Source: Mesorhizobium sp. 65-26
GTDB lineage: Bacteria; Pseudomonadota; Alphaproteobacteria; Rhizobiales; Rhizobiaceae
Direction: 5' to 3'
Assembly (NCBI GenBank): GCA_001899205.1
Contig: MKVL01000038.1
Span: 187,938 to 251,937 of the forward strand
Length of the DNA stretch: 64,000 nucleotides
Part shown: positions 1 through 7,917 of the stretch, piece by piece
How the letters are laid out: each line of letters begins with the position of its first letter
Numbering within the stretch: the first letter of the stretch is position 1
Notes under the pieces: generated by a model
The model's input: the letters and a program-made list of their open reading frames with translations, nothing else
What the model was told of the DNA's origin: nothing
Database searches by the model: none
Made by a program: the position numbers and the translations under genes

Positions 1-322
1 CAATGGCGCCCGGGCCACGCATGATCCTTCGAAGCCAGTCGACAGGCACGCCCGGACAAAGTCAAGCGCCGGCCCCGCTCCGGACCACCTCCTGCACATC
101 ATTCGGTGGGGACTTTGCCTCCACGGCGCGATGGCTTGCCATTATGGCTTGGCATTCGTCTCGGGATCGACTAGATGAGCCCGCGTCTGGTGCTTTGACG
201 GCTCAGATGAAGGAAGGGATGCCCGCGGGTTGGCGGCATCCTACATACCGGCGAAACCGGCTTCCAGGAGACCTCGTCTCCACAACCCGCGCGGCGAAAC
301 CGGCCGACGCGACTATCAGGAC
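1..322. other. Leading non-coding stretch upstream of tRNA-Ser
   Basis: I see no convincing gene here. Open frames crossing it have no family resemblance, poor start context, and run into the tRNA. The one local pattern is a tandem pair of 12-mers, ATGGCTTGCCAT at 131-142 and ATGGCTTGGCAT at 144-155. Each is built on ATGGC/GCCAT-type arms and they lie 13 bp apart. They could be a regulator site or chance. A promoter for the tRNA must lie in this stretch, but I cannot point to a clear -35/-10 pair. Confidence 0.5.
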
Positions 323-412
323 GGAGAGGTGGCCGAGTGGTTGAAGGCGCACGCCTGGAAAGTGTGTTTACGGGAAACCGTAACGCGGGTTCGAATCCCG
401 CTCTCTCCGCCA
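323..412 (+). tRNA. tRNA-Ser, anticodon GGA
   Basis: This is a 90-nt class II tRNA with an encoded CCA at 410-412. The acceptor stem pairs GGAGAGG (323-329) with TCTCTCC, with one G-T wobble, and G409 is the discriminator. The anticodon stem CACGC/GTGTG encloses the loop CTGGAAA, which places the GGA anticodon at 357-359 and reads serine codons TCC and TCT. The long variable arm and the T-arm GCGGGTTCGAATCCCGC fit serine tRNA. The CCA is immediately followed by about 56 bp of spacer and then a displaced lacI 3' fragment, so this is a plausible recombination neighbourhood. Confidence 0.97.
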
Positions 413-468
413 GTTCTTCAGCAACAACCCAATAGATCGCTCCTCGTCGCGCCAAGCCTGCTCCCGGC

Positions 469-840
469 CTAAGCCGTCTTGCGCTCGACGACGCTGGTCT
501 CAAGGACGATCGCCGAGCGTTGCCGTTCGGGACCGTCCAGGAAATCGACCAGCGCGTCGATGGCGATCCGGCCGGATTCGAAGATGCGCCGGTCGATCGT
601 CGACAGGGGCCTGTCTAGCAGCGGCGCCAGATAGATGTTGTCGAAGCCCATGACGGCGCAGTCGTCGGGCACGCGGAGGCCGCTTTCGCGCAAGGCCACT
701 GTGGCGCCGAGCGCCAGCATGTCGCTCATGCAGCAGATGGCGGAAAAGCGGGTTTCGGCCAGCAGCGCCAGCGTCGCCTGGTGGCCGAAGCTGTGCTGGA
801 ACTCGCCGCAGCGGACGAGTTCGGGAGCGACCGTGATGCC
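469..840 (-). pseudogene. Displaced 3' fragment of the lacI-type regulator gene
   Basis: This 372-bp segment aligns without gaps to 1641-2012, the 3' third of the intact lacI-type gene. I count about 13 mismatches, roughly 96-97% identity. It encodes the last ~120 residues of the sugar-binding domain, including FGHQATLALL, and ends with the same VVERKTA terminus and TAG stop. It has no DNA-binding domain and no ribosome site of its own. Upstream, the frame continues only into the 24-bp repeat. Only about five residues differ from the intact copy, so the duplication is not ancient. It is probably the displaced original end, or a duplication product, from an insertion event that also brought the orphan gene at 966-1634. 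Confidence 0.88.
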
Positions 841-850
841 TCCTGGCGAA

Positions 851-898
851 GGGCTTCCCGAGGTAGCTGGCAAAGGGCTTCCCGAGGTAGCTGGCAAA
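851..898. repeat. Two perfect tandem copies of a 24-bp unit
   Basis: The unit starts GGGCTTCCCGAGG and ends TAGCTGGCAAA. Copy one is 851-874 and copy two is 875-898, with no mismatch. It lies exactly where homology between the lacI fragment and the intact lacI gene stops, so it marks one edge of the rearrangement. Read on the minus strand in the lacI frame it would add the octapeptide LPATSGSP twice, but I see no reason to think that is translated. Confidence 0.95.
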
Positions 899-965
899 GG
901 TCCGTATGGTGCGGCTCGTCATTCGTAGCAGCAGGTGTGTCAGAAAGACCTAGATTTCCAGTGCG

Positions 966-1634
966 CTAACTCCGCTGGCCGCGACGACACTGACGCGTTT
1001 TCATAAGGCATTGCGTTCCGATGTCTTCGGAAAAGCAGGTGGATAATATTTGGAAAGGAGGAAACTCGCGATTCACGCGGAATGCAGTGCTAATGCACCA
1101 GTCCATCTTATCCTTTGGCAGCGTTGACCAGTAATTGGCCAATTGCGACTTTCTTGCCGTCTCCTCCTTGAGGCAATTTTGAAATTGCATCGCCTTCGGA
1201 TCGGGGTTTTTCAAATAGCAGTAGTGGTCACTTCTGAGTGCTAAAAATGCCGCATCCGCCGTTGGTTTACCAGGGCTGCAAAATGCACGACCGTCAAGGC
1301 AAGCCATCCCCAAGGCTGATGCAACGAAGAACCCAACAGTTCTATAAGTCTGGAACCTAACCTCCTTGATATAGTCTCTCTTCAACCTTTCCCGTTCGGC
1401 TGGTTCGACTAGATCCCAGAAGGGTTTGAGTTTGGCCTTCATTGCCGTTTCGTATGTCAGGCACTTGTCTTTCTCGACTTGCTGCTCCGTCTTGACAAGC
1501 ATCTTCGACACCAAGGCAGTGCAATAGCCCTCAGTATCCAAATCTGGAAAAGGCAACTCTTCCGCAGCACAGGCGAATTGTGCGGCTAGAAAGGCCGCCA
1601 GAGCCAGCAAGGTCCGCATCATGCCCATTCTCAT
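966..1634 (-). CDS. Orphan secreted cysteine-rich protein
   Basis: This 222-residue protein is of no family I recognise. An N-terminal signal peptide (residues 1-23, MRTLLALAAFLAAQFACAA core) predicts export to the periplasm or beyond. The mature part has about ten cysteines spread across it, for example in GYCTALV, KCLTYE, ACLDGRAFC, HYCYLKN and STCFSED, suggesting disulfides. It is otherwise rich in Lys, Glu and aromatics. The start ATG lies 6 bp beyond the lacI stop on the same strand, with a TAGGGGT ribosome-site-like sequence overlapping that stop. It may therefore be translationally coupled to the regulator. Its DNA is visibly more AT-rich than its neighbours and it is flanked by the two copies of the lacI 3' end, both signs of acquisition. 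Function unknown. Confidence 0.75.
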   Translation of the reverse strand: MRMGMMRTLLALAAFLAAQFACAAEELPFPDLDTEGYCTALVSKMLVKTEQQVEKDKCLTYETAMKAKLKPFWDLVEPAERERLKRDYIKEVRFQTYRTVGFFVASALGMACLDGRAFCSPGKPTADAAFLALRSDHYCYLKNPDPKAMQFQNCLKEETARKSQLANYWSTLPKDKMDWCISTAFRVNREFPPFQILSTCFSEDIGTQCLMKTRQCRRGQRS

Positions 1635-1640
1635 GTACCC

Positions 1641-2636
1641 CTAAGCCGTCTTGCGCTCGACGACGCTGGTCTCCAGCACGATCGCCGAGCGTTGCCGTTC
1701 GGGACCGTCCAGGAAATCGACCAGCGCGTCGATGGCGATCCGGCCGGATTCGAAGATGCGCCGGTCGATCGTCGACAGGGGCCTGTCGAGCAGCGGCGCC
1801 AGGTAGATGTTGTCGAAGCCCATGACGGCGCAGTCGTCGGGCACGCGGAGGCCGCTTTCGCGCAATGCGACTGTCGCGCCGAGCGCCAGCATGTCGCTCA
1901 TGCAGCAGATTGCGGAGAAGCGGGTTCCGGCCAGCAGCGCCAGCGTCGCCTGGTGGCCGAAGCTGTGCTGGAACTCGCCGCAGCGGACGAGTTCGGGATC
2001 GACCGCGATACCCGCCCGGCGGTGGGCCTCGCGGAAGCCTTCCAGCCTGAGCCGGGTGTTCGAGCTTTCCGCCGAGCCGCTGAGGAAGGCGATGCGCCTG
2101 TGGCCTTTGCCGATGAGGTAGCTGGCCGACTGGAAGGCACCGCCACGGCAATCCGTGTCGACGGTGGCCGCGAGACAGTCCAGCATCGGGATCTCGCGGT
2201 CCATCGACACGAACGGAATGCCCAGCCCCCGGAGGAGATCGGCATTCGGCACCACGTCGCTTGCCGAAAGCACGATGCCGTCGACGCCGTGCCCGGCGAG
2301 GAAGCTCAGATGCGCTTCCTCGTTCTCTGCAATGCCATCGGAATTGCACAGGATCGTTGTGTAGCCGCGCAGGCGCGCCGCGTCGTCGCAGGCGCGCACC
2401 AACTCGGTGAAATACGGATTGAGGATGTCCGGAACGACGATCCCGATGACGTTGGACCTGCGGGTGACCAGCGAGCGCGCGATGGAGTTCGGCGTATAGT
2501 TCAATTCGCGCGCAAGCGACCAGATCCTGTTGCGCGTCTCCTCGCCGATGAAGGCGTCCTTGCGGTTGAGGACCTTGGATACCGTCGCCGCCGACACGCC
2601 GGCACGCCTCGCAATATCCTTGATTGTGGTCGCCAC
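1641..2636 (-). CDS. LacI-family transcriptional regulator
   Basis: 331 residues, typical for the family. The N-terminus TTIKDIARRAGVSAATVSKV is the LacI helix-turn-helix plus hinge. The rest is the periplasmic-binding-protein-like effector domain, including the conserved NPYFTELVRACDDAA segment and the C-terminal dimer core. I chose the GTG at 2636 because GGAGGCGGAGGG lies just upstream and the family's DNA-binding domain begins at once. A longer frame to 2762 would add an unrelated tail. It is divergent from the nucleoside-salvage operon, and a perfect LacI operator lies between them. It probably represses that operon and responds to a nucleoside or pentose. The last third is duplicated at 469-840. 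Confidence 0.93.
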   Translation of the reverse strand: MATTIKDIARRAGVSAATVSKVLNRKDAFIGEETRNRIWSLARELNYTPNSIARSLVTRRSNVIGIVVPDILNPYFTELVRACDDAARLRGYTTILCNSDGIAENEEAHLSFLAGHGVDGIVLSASDVVPNADLLRGLGIPFVSMDREIPMLDCLAATVDTDCRGGAFQSASYLIGKGHRRIAFLSGSAESSNTRLRLEGFREAHRRAGIAVDPELVRCGEFQHSFGHQATLALLAGTRFSAICCMSDMLALGATVALRESGLRVPDDCAVMGFDNIYLAPLLDRPLSTIDRRIFESGRIAIDALVDFLDGPERQRSAIVLETSVVERKTA

Positions 2637-2771
2637 GCGCCCTCCGCCTCCGTCACGCCCCTCGCCTGATCCCCTAGCCTCTCGCGACGGCAAAGTCGAT
2701 TGGGACAAGACCGTCATGGCGCCCGCGCCACGCGCGGACAGCCTGTTGACAGCCGCATACAATACTCATAA

Positions 2772-2783
2772 GTAAACGTTTAC
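2772..2783. promoter_or_regulatory. LacI-family operator palindrome
   Basis: GTAAACGTTTAC is a perfect 12-bp palindrome with the central CG step typical of LacI/PurR/CcpA-type operators. It sits between the divergent regulator (start 2636) and the nucleoside hydrolase operon (start 2814), about 30 bp before the hydrolase start, where binding would block transcription. The regulator is inferred from position; the sequence itself is direct evidence. Confidence 0.85.
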
Positions 2784-2813
2784 CTAAGCTGAATTCAAGG
2801 CTCCCGTGATCCA

Positions 2814-3782
2814 ATGGCGACCGGCAACGAGGGTGTGCACGACGTGACGAAGCCACCCAGGATTCCCCTGGTGATGGATGTCGATACCGGCACCGACGAC
2901 GCCGTCTGCATCGCCGCGGCGACACTCTGTTCCGACGCGATCGAGCTGGTCGGCATCGGGGCGGTCTGCGGCAATGTCGAAATCGGGAAGACGGCCAGGA
3001 ACACGCTCGATCTCGTCGACTTCCTGGGTTGCGACATACCGGTCCATGTCGGCGCCGCGCAGCCGCTCGCACGCCCGCTCTGCACGGCGGTCAGCCATGG
3101 CGCGACCGGTCTGGGCGATGTGGTGCTGCCCGCCGCGCGCCGCAACTATGCGCAAGGCGGCGTCACGGAGCTTATCCGCCGCGCCGCCGAACGGCATCGC
3201 GGCACGCTCGAAATCCTCGCCGTCGGTCCGCTGACCAACATCGCCACCGCCCTGTCGGAGCACCCCGAACTGGCGTCGATGATGAAGCGCATCACAATCA
3301 TGGGCGGCGCGCTGCGCGGCGGCAACATGACGCTCGCTTCGGAGTTCAATCTCTACTGCGATCCCGAGGCGGCGCGGCTGGTGTTCGAATCCGGATGCGA
3401 GCTCACCATGGTCGGGCTCGATGTCACGCTGAAGCCCGAGCTGCCGCTCTCGGTGTTCGACCGGATCCGGGCAGCGCCCGGCCCGCAGGCCGACGTGGTG
3501 GGCCGCGTGCTGGATTTCATGATGCGGCGCAAGGACGAGTTCGGCGCCGACGATCCGAACCTGCACGACGTCATCGCGCTCGCGGCGATCGTGCGGCCGT
3601 CGCTGTTCAAGTTCGAGACCTACTACGTGCATCTCGAAACCGCCGGCGAGGTCACGCGCGGCATGACCGTCGCCGACTTCAACAACATTTCAAAGAGGCC
3701 GCCAAACGCGCGGGTGGCCGTCGATATCGACGTCGACGGCTTCTGGAACTGGTTCGTCGATCTATTCGGAGCAGCAGGATAA
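2814..3782 (+). CDS. Nucleoside hydrolase (IUNH family), operon gene 1
   Basis: 322 residues. The family hydrolyses the N-glycosidic bond of ribonucleosides to free base and ribose, using a bound Ca2+. The calcium-binding signature is at residues 22-29 (DVDTGTDD). The MGGALRGGN segment near residue 163 and the C-terminal NLHDVIA motif with the active-site histidine region follow. The cytosolic enzyme has no signal peptide. It is the first gene of a three-gene operon; its stop TAA overlaps the next ATG by one base. It is divergent from the LacI-type regulator across a LacI operator. The start is the first ATG; its ribosome site is weak, and a GTG about 20 bp further in is an alternative. Substrate preference cannot be read from sequence. 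Confidence 0.93.
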   Translation: MATGNEGVHDVTKPPRIPLVMDVDTGTDDAVCIAAATLCSDAIELVGIGAVCGNVEIGKTARNTLDLVDFLGCDIPVHVGAAQPLARPLCTAVSHGATGLGDVVLPAARRNYAQGGVTELIRRAAERHRGTLEILAVGPLTNIATALSEHPELASMMKRITIMGGALRGGNMTLASEFNLYCDPEAARLVFESGCELTMVGLDVTLKPELPLSVFDRIRAAPGPQADVVGRVLDFMMRRKDEFGADDPNLHDVIALAAIVRPSLFKFETYYVHLETAGEVTRGMTVADFNNISKRPPNARVAVDIDVDGFWNWFVDLFGAAG

Positions 3783-5443
3783 TGGGACAGGACAATTTGC
3801 ATTCGGACGGCGAATTCAACCGCCACCGCAAGCTGGTGAAGGGCCTTGCCGACGAGGTCGGCGCCGGGCGCCTCGACCGCCGGGAATTCCTGGCGATGGC
3901 AAGCATCTTCGGCGCATCGGCGGCCGCCGCCTACGGCCTGATCGGGCTCGCGGCGCCGACGGTCGCCAGGGCCGCCGAGCCGAAGAAGGGCGGCGTGCTG
4001 CGCGTCTCGACCTTCGTCAAGGAACAGAAGGACCCGCGCGCCTTCGACTGGCCCGAGATGGCCAACATCGCGCGCCAGGTCCTCGATACGCTGGTGCGCT
4101 ACGACGTCGACTACACTTTCAAGCCTTCGCTGCTCGAAAGCTGGCAGGTCAACGACAACGCGACCGAATACACGCTCCACCTGCGGCGTGACGTGACCTG
4201 GAACAATGGCGACCAGTTCACCGCCGAGGACGTCGTCTTCAACCTCGAGCGCTGGTGCGACAAGGCCGCAGAGGGCAACTCCATGGCCGGCCGCATGACC
4301 GCGCTGATCGACGCCGCGACCGGCAAGGCCCGCGCCGGCGCCATCACCAGGACGGACGACCATACGGTGGTCCTCAAACTGTCGTCGTCCGACATCTCGA
4401 TCATCCCGTCGATGACGGAATACTCGTCGCTGATCGTTCATCGCGACTACGAAAAATCCGGCGCCAATCTCGTCGCTCATCCGGTCGGCACCGGCGCCTT
4501 CGAGCTCGTCTCCTACGACGTCGGCACCAAGGCCGTCGTCAAGCGGCGCGATAACGGCAAATGGTGGGGCGGCGAGGCCTATCTGGACGGCATCGAGTTC
4601 ATCGACTACGGGACGGACCCGGCCGCCTGGGTGAACGCGTTCGAGGCCGGCGAGATCGACACCAATTTCGAGACCACGGCCGACTATGTCGACATCATGG
4701 ACAAGCTCGGCCTGGTGAAGTCGGAAGTGGTGACGGCGGCCACCATTCTCGCTCGCGCCAACGTGACCAACAAGCCTTATGACGACGAGCGCGTGCGACG
4801 AGCGTTGCAGATGGCGACCGACAATTCGGCCGTGCTGCAGCTCGGCTATGGCGGCAGGGGCACGGTCGCCGAAAACCACCATGTCTGCCCGCTGCATCCG
4901 GAGTATTACGCGCTGCCGAAGAAGACGCGGGATCTCGACGGCGCCAGGAAGCTGATGGCCGAGGCGGGCCAGATGGATTTCGAGCACGAGCTGATCACCG
5001 GCGACGAGGACTGGCACCGCAACACCGGCGACGCCATCGCCGCGCAGTTGCGCGAGGCGGGCTTCAAGGTGAAGCGCACGGTGCTGCCGGGCTCCACCTT
5101 CTGGAACAACTGGACGAAATATCCCTTCTCGATGACCTCCTGGGGTATGCGGCCGCTCGGCGTCCAGAACCTCGCGCTCGCCTACCGCAGCGGCGAGGCC
5201 TGGAATGAGTCCGGCTTCGCCAGCCCGGCATTCGACGCGAAGCTGGACGAGGCGCTGGCCGTCCCGGATCCGGAGAAGCGCAAGGCGATCATGAAGGATG
5301 TCGAGCAGATCCTCCAGGATTCGGGGATCCTCATCCAGCCTTACTGGCGCTCGCTCTTCACGCATTCGGTGGCGGCGGTGAAGGACAATCCCGCACACCC
5401 CAATCTGGAGCAGCATTTCGAGAAGGTGTGGCTGGACCGGTAG
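3782..5443 (+). CDS. Tat-exported family-5 ABC substrate-binding protein without a permease
   Basis: 553 residues, typical of the peptide/nickel/opine family 5 binding proteins. A twin-arginine signal is visible: Arg33-Arg34 in [12 protein letters not shown], a hydrophobic stretch, and an Ala-rich cleavage region ending near residue 65 (ARAAEP). The mature protein begins [11 protein letters not shown] and contains the family feature WKVND-like [16 protein letters not shown] near residue 120. It probably binds a small solute in the periplasm. Start and the preceding stop share TAATG, so it is translationally coupled to the nucleoside hydrolase. Unusually, no permease or ATPase genes accompany it. 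It either borrows another importer or has a sensing role. Ligand unknown; the neighbours suggest a nucleoside-like compound. Confidence 0.88.
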   Translation: MGQDNLHSDGEFNRHRKLVKGLADEVGAGRLDRREFLAMASIFGASAAAAYGLIGLAAPTVARAAEPKKGGVLRVSTFVKEQKDPRAFDWPEMANIARQVLDTLVRYDVDYTFKPSLLESWQVNDNATEYTLHLRRDVTWNNGDQFTAEDVVFNLERWCDKAAEGNSMAGRMTALIDAATGKARAGAITRTDDHTVVLKLSSSDISIIPSMTEYSSLIVHRDYEKSGANLVAHPVGTGAFELVSYDVGTKAVVKRRDNGKWWGGEAYLDGIEFIDYGTDPAAWVNAFEAGEIDTNFETTADYVDIMDKLGLVKSEVVTAATILARANVTNKPYDDERVRRALQMATDNSAVLQLGYGGRGTVAENHHVCPLHPEYYALPKKTRDLDGARKLMAEAGQMDFEHELITGDEDWHRNTGDAIAAQLREAGFKVKRTVLPGSTFWNNWTKYPFSMTSWGMRPLGVQNLALAYRSGEAWNESGFASPAFDAKLDEALAVPDPEKRKAIMKDVEQILQDSGILIQPYWRSLFTHSVAAVKDNPAHPNLEQHFEKVWLDR

Positions 5444-5485
5444 GCCAGACCGCCGTTCCAATATTCATTGGATTGAAATCCACAG

Positions 5486-5518
5486 CGATGCCCGCGATGG
5501 TCCGATGCGCGGGCATCG
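5486..5518 (+). promoter_or_regulatory. Intercistronic hairpin, perfect 11-bp stem
   Basis: The arms 5486-5496 (CGATGCCCGCG) and 5508-5518 are perfectly complementary around an 11-nt loop. No T-run follows, so it is not a classic terminator. It lies between the binding-protein and deoxyribosyltransferase genes and could stabilise or process the operon mRNA, or lower expression of the last gene. Confidence 0.6.
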
Positions 5519-5560
5519 GCGCGGTTGTCCGCGCCTACGTCGGCCACGCAGAGGAGCATC

Positions 5561-6127
5561 ATGAAAGTCTATCTGGCAGGACCGGAGGTTTTCCTCCCCA
5601 ACGCTCGCGCGATACTCGACGAGAAGATCGAGCTCACCCGCCTTGCCGGCTTCGTGCCGGTCTGCCCTGGCGACCTCGAGGCGCCCGCCTCATTGAGGGG
5701 CAAGGCGCGCGGCCTCGCCACCAGCGAGGTCAACGAGCGCCTGATGCTGAGTTCCGACTTCATCATCGCCAACCTGACGCCGTTCCGTGGCATCGCCGCC
5801 GACGTCGGCACGGTCTACGAGCTGGGCTTCATGTGCGGCAGGGGCTGCCCGGCCTATGGCTTCACCAATGTGGCGGTGGGCCATTTCGAGCGGGTCAGGG
5901 ACTACTATGGCGGAGAGCTCGCCGAGGACGCGCACAAGGCCGTCCGGGGGCCTGACAGCCTGGAACTCGAGACCTACGACATGGTCGACAACCTGATGCT
6001 GGACGGTGGAATCGAGAACCGTGGCGGCGTGATCGTGCGCCACGCGGCAGCACCCGACGCGCTCTACACCGATCTGACCGGCTTCAAGGAGTGCCTCGCC
6101 ATAGCGGCAAGGCGACTGCTCGGCTGA
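5561..6127 (+). CDS. Nucleoside 2-deoxyribosyltransferase family protein
   Basis: 188 residues. The family transfers the deoxyribose moiety between bases, or hydrolyses deoxynucleoside monophosphates. MKVYLAGPEVF at the N-terminus is the nucleotide-binding start of the fold. SDFIIANLTPFRG and GTVYELGFM carry the conserved Asn and the catalytic Glu. I chose the ATG at 5561 because GAGGAG lies 6-11 bp upstream and the fold starts at once; an upstream ATG at 5525 would add 12 unrelated residues. It is the last gene of the LacI-controlled operon and completes a set for breaking down both ribo- and deoxynucleosides. Whether it is a transferase or a hydrolase is uncertain. Confidence 0.88.
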   Translation: MKVYLAGPEVFLPNARAILDEKIELTRLAGFVPVCPGDLEAPASLRGKARGLATSEVNERLMLSSDFIIANLTPFRGIAADVGTVYELGFMCGRGCPAYGFTNVAVGHFERVRDYYGGELAEDAHKAVRGPDSLELETYDMVDNLMLDGGIENRGGVIVRHAAAPDALYTDLTGFKECLAIAARRLLG

Positions 6128-6178
6128 TCGGGATCACCAAGGGGCGGCCTATCCGGCTGAGGTGGCCCCTCGCGGCAA

Positions 6179-6781
6179 TCACTTTGCCGGAACGACGGGG
6201 GCGCCGGCAGGCGTCGTTGCCGGTCCCCGGGTCATCTCCATCAGTCGCTTCAGCAGCGCCTTGCGGTCCGGCAGGCTGAGCGGCGGCAGCCCGATCGCCT
6301 CGTTGAAATAGAGCCCGTCGACGGCCAGCCGGATCACTTCGGCGTGCAGATAGTCCAGCCCGTCCGCCTTCAGGCGATCCGACCACTTGGTGCTCTCCTG
6401 CGCGTAGTCGGCCAGCAGGTCCGGATCGGTGGCGACGCCGGCGATCATCGCTGCCGCGATGTCGTCGGCGCGCTCGGCCGGAAAGCTGGTGGTGATGTAG
6501 GCGCGCAGGTAGGAACCCGGTGTCGGGTCGCTCGCGACCATCGCCGTAGTCTTTTCCTCGAAGGAATCCAGCCCCGCCGTGATCATGGCGCGGATCAGCG
6601 CATCCTTGGACGCGAAATAGTGCAGCAGACCCCCCTTGCTGATCCCGGCCTCCTTGGCGACATCGGCCAGCGTCATGCGCGCCACGCCGCGCTCCATGAC
6701 AATGCGGGTCGCCGCGCCGACGATCATGGCGCGGATCTCGTCGCCGGTCTTCCGTCTCTTGCCTGGCTGCTTTTCAATCAT
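6179..6781 (-). CDS. TetR-family repressor of the betaine-type importer
   Basis: 200 residues. The helix-turn-helix is at about residues 38-60 (TLADVAKEAGISKGGLLHYF), the strongly conserved TetR DNA-binding core. The C-terminal half is the variable ligand-binding and dimer domain. The gene is divergent from the binding-protein gene at 6931, and two tandem palindromes lie between them. It therefore probably represses the importer operon and itself, and is released by the imported compound or a product. It resembles the BetI branch loosely in its HTH, but I cannot assign a ligand. Confidence 0.9.
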   Translation of the reverse strand: MIEKQPGKRRKTGDEIRAMIVGAATRIVMERGVARMTLADVAKEAGISKGGLLHYFASKDALIRAMITAGLDSFEEKTTAMVASDPTPGSYLRAYITTSFPAERADDIAAAMIAGVATDPDLLADYAQESTKWSDRLKADGLDYLHAEVIRLAVDGLYFNEAIGLPPLSLPDRKALLKRLMEMTRGPATTPAGAPVVPAK

Positions 6782-6851
6782 GATGGATTCGAGCTCCCCC
6801 TTCCCATCTATCCGTTTTTTCGAAGCACAAAAGAGGGCTACGAAATTTCCG

Positions 6852-6888
6852 ACCGTCCGGACGGTTTTTTATAGACCGGCTGGACGGT
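6852..6888. promoter_or_regulatory. Two tandem TetR-type operators
   Basis: ACCGTCCGGACGGT (6852-6865) is a perfect 14-bp palindrome. ACCGGCTGGACGGT (6875-6888) is a second copy with two mismatches. Their centres are 23 bp apart, about two helical turns, so two dimers could bind on the same face. They lie 43-79 bp before the GTG of the binding-protein gene and 70 bp from the TetR start, where a shared promoter would be. The T-run after the first palindrome makes it look like a terminator, but the repeat of the motif favours an operator. Confidence 0.85.
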
Positions 6889-6930
6889 TTGCACTATAGC
6901 GCCTTGCAGCACAATTCACAGGAGGACGAT

Positions 6931-7875
6931 GTGCGCGATTTTCGGTCGATCTGTTTGACGGCGGGCCTGGGGCTGGCGGCGCTGGGTGGTTGGAATGCGA
7001 ATGTCCAGGCCGCCCCGCTCGGAGAAGGCGCCGCCCCGATCAAGATCGCCATCAACGAATGGACGGGGCAGAACGTCACCGCCCACGTCGCCGGCCATCT
7101 CCTCGAAAAGCTCGGCTACCATGTCCAGTACGTGACGGCCGGCAGCTTTCCACAGTGGATCGGCATGGAGGACGGCTCGCTGGACATGACGCCGGAGCTG
7201 TGGACCAACAACCTCGGCGACATCTATCCGAAGCTTCTCGCCGAAAAGAAGGTCGAGCCGGTCGGCGACCTTGGCCTCAATGCCCGCGACGGCTGGGCCT
7301 ACACCAGCGCCACGCTGGCCGTCTGCCCGGGCCTTCCCGACTGGAAGGCGCTGCTGAAGCCGGAATGCGCCGCCGCGCTGGCGACGGCGGAAACCCTGCC
7401 GAACGGCCGCCTGGTGGACTATCCGGCCGACTGGGACACCGCTTCCGCCAAGGAGATCGAGGATTTCAAGGTGCCATTCACGGCCGTGCCGGCCGGCTCC
7501 GAGGGCGCGCTCGTGGCCGAGCTGCAATCGGCCCTCGCCGCCAAGCAGCCCCTGCTCCTGCGCTTCTGGGCGCCGCACTGGCTGCTCGCGCAAACCAAGG
7601 AGCTGAACTGGGTCGACATGCCGCCGTGCAACCCCAAGGACGGCGGGCGCTGCATCCTGCCGTCCCCGGTCATCAAGGTGGTGAGAGCGGGCTTCGGCGA
7701 GAAATGGCCCGCCGCCTACGCGCTCATGAAACAGTACCAGCTCGCCGCCGACGACCAGCAGAAGATGATGTTCGAGATCGACCAGAACCATAAGCCGATC
7801 GACGACGTGGTGGGACAATGGCTGGAGGCCAACAGCGCAAAGTGGAGCGGCTGGGTCGAGGACGCCAAGAAGTAA
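6931..7875 (+). CDS. Choline/glycine-betaine-type ABC substrate-binding protein
   Basis: 314 residues with an N-terminal signal peptide (hydrophobic run at residues 9-22, AQAAP-like cleavage near residue 26), so periplasmic. The mature part starts APIKIAINEWTGQNV and contains the OpuAC/ProX-type aromatic residues (Trp in WTGQN, SFPQWIGM, ELWTNN, FWAPHW) that form the aromatic box for quaternary-ammonium ligands in this family. I chose the GTG at 6931 because CAGGAGGACGAT lies directly before it. It is the first gene of an importer operon with ATPase and permease, under divergent TetR control. A betaine or choline-like ligand is the family default. The nucleoside hydrolase at the operon's end leaves open an unusual ligand. 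Confidence 0.9.
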   Translation: MRDFRSICLTAGLGLAALGGWNANVQAAPLGEGAAPIKIAINEWTGQNVTAHVAGHLLEKLGYHVQYVTAGSFPQWIGMEDGSLDMTPELWTNNLGDIYPKLLAEKKVEPVGDLGLNARDGWAYTSATLAVCPGLPDWKALLKPECAAALATAETLPNGRLVDYPADWDTASAKEIEDFKVPFTAVPAGSEGALVAELQSALAAKQPLLLRFWAPHWLLAQTKELNWVDMPPCNPKDGGRCILPSPVIKVVRAGFGEKWPAAYALMKQYQLAADDQQKMMFEIDQNHKPIDDVVGQWLEANSAKWSGWVEDAKK

Positions 7876-7917
7876 GCGCCACACCAGTCCACTCCACGCG
7901 AAAGTTCCCGATCAGCC

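Noticed and set aside
3-344. 113-residue frame before the tRNA
   Set aside because: It runs into the tRNA gene and has no recognisable features.
6852-6870. Small hairpin plus T-run that looks like an intrinsic terminator
   Set aside because: The same palindrome recurs with two changes 23 bp on, in the divergent promoter region, so it is better read as a TetR operator.
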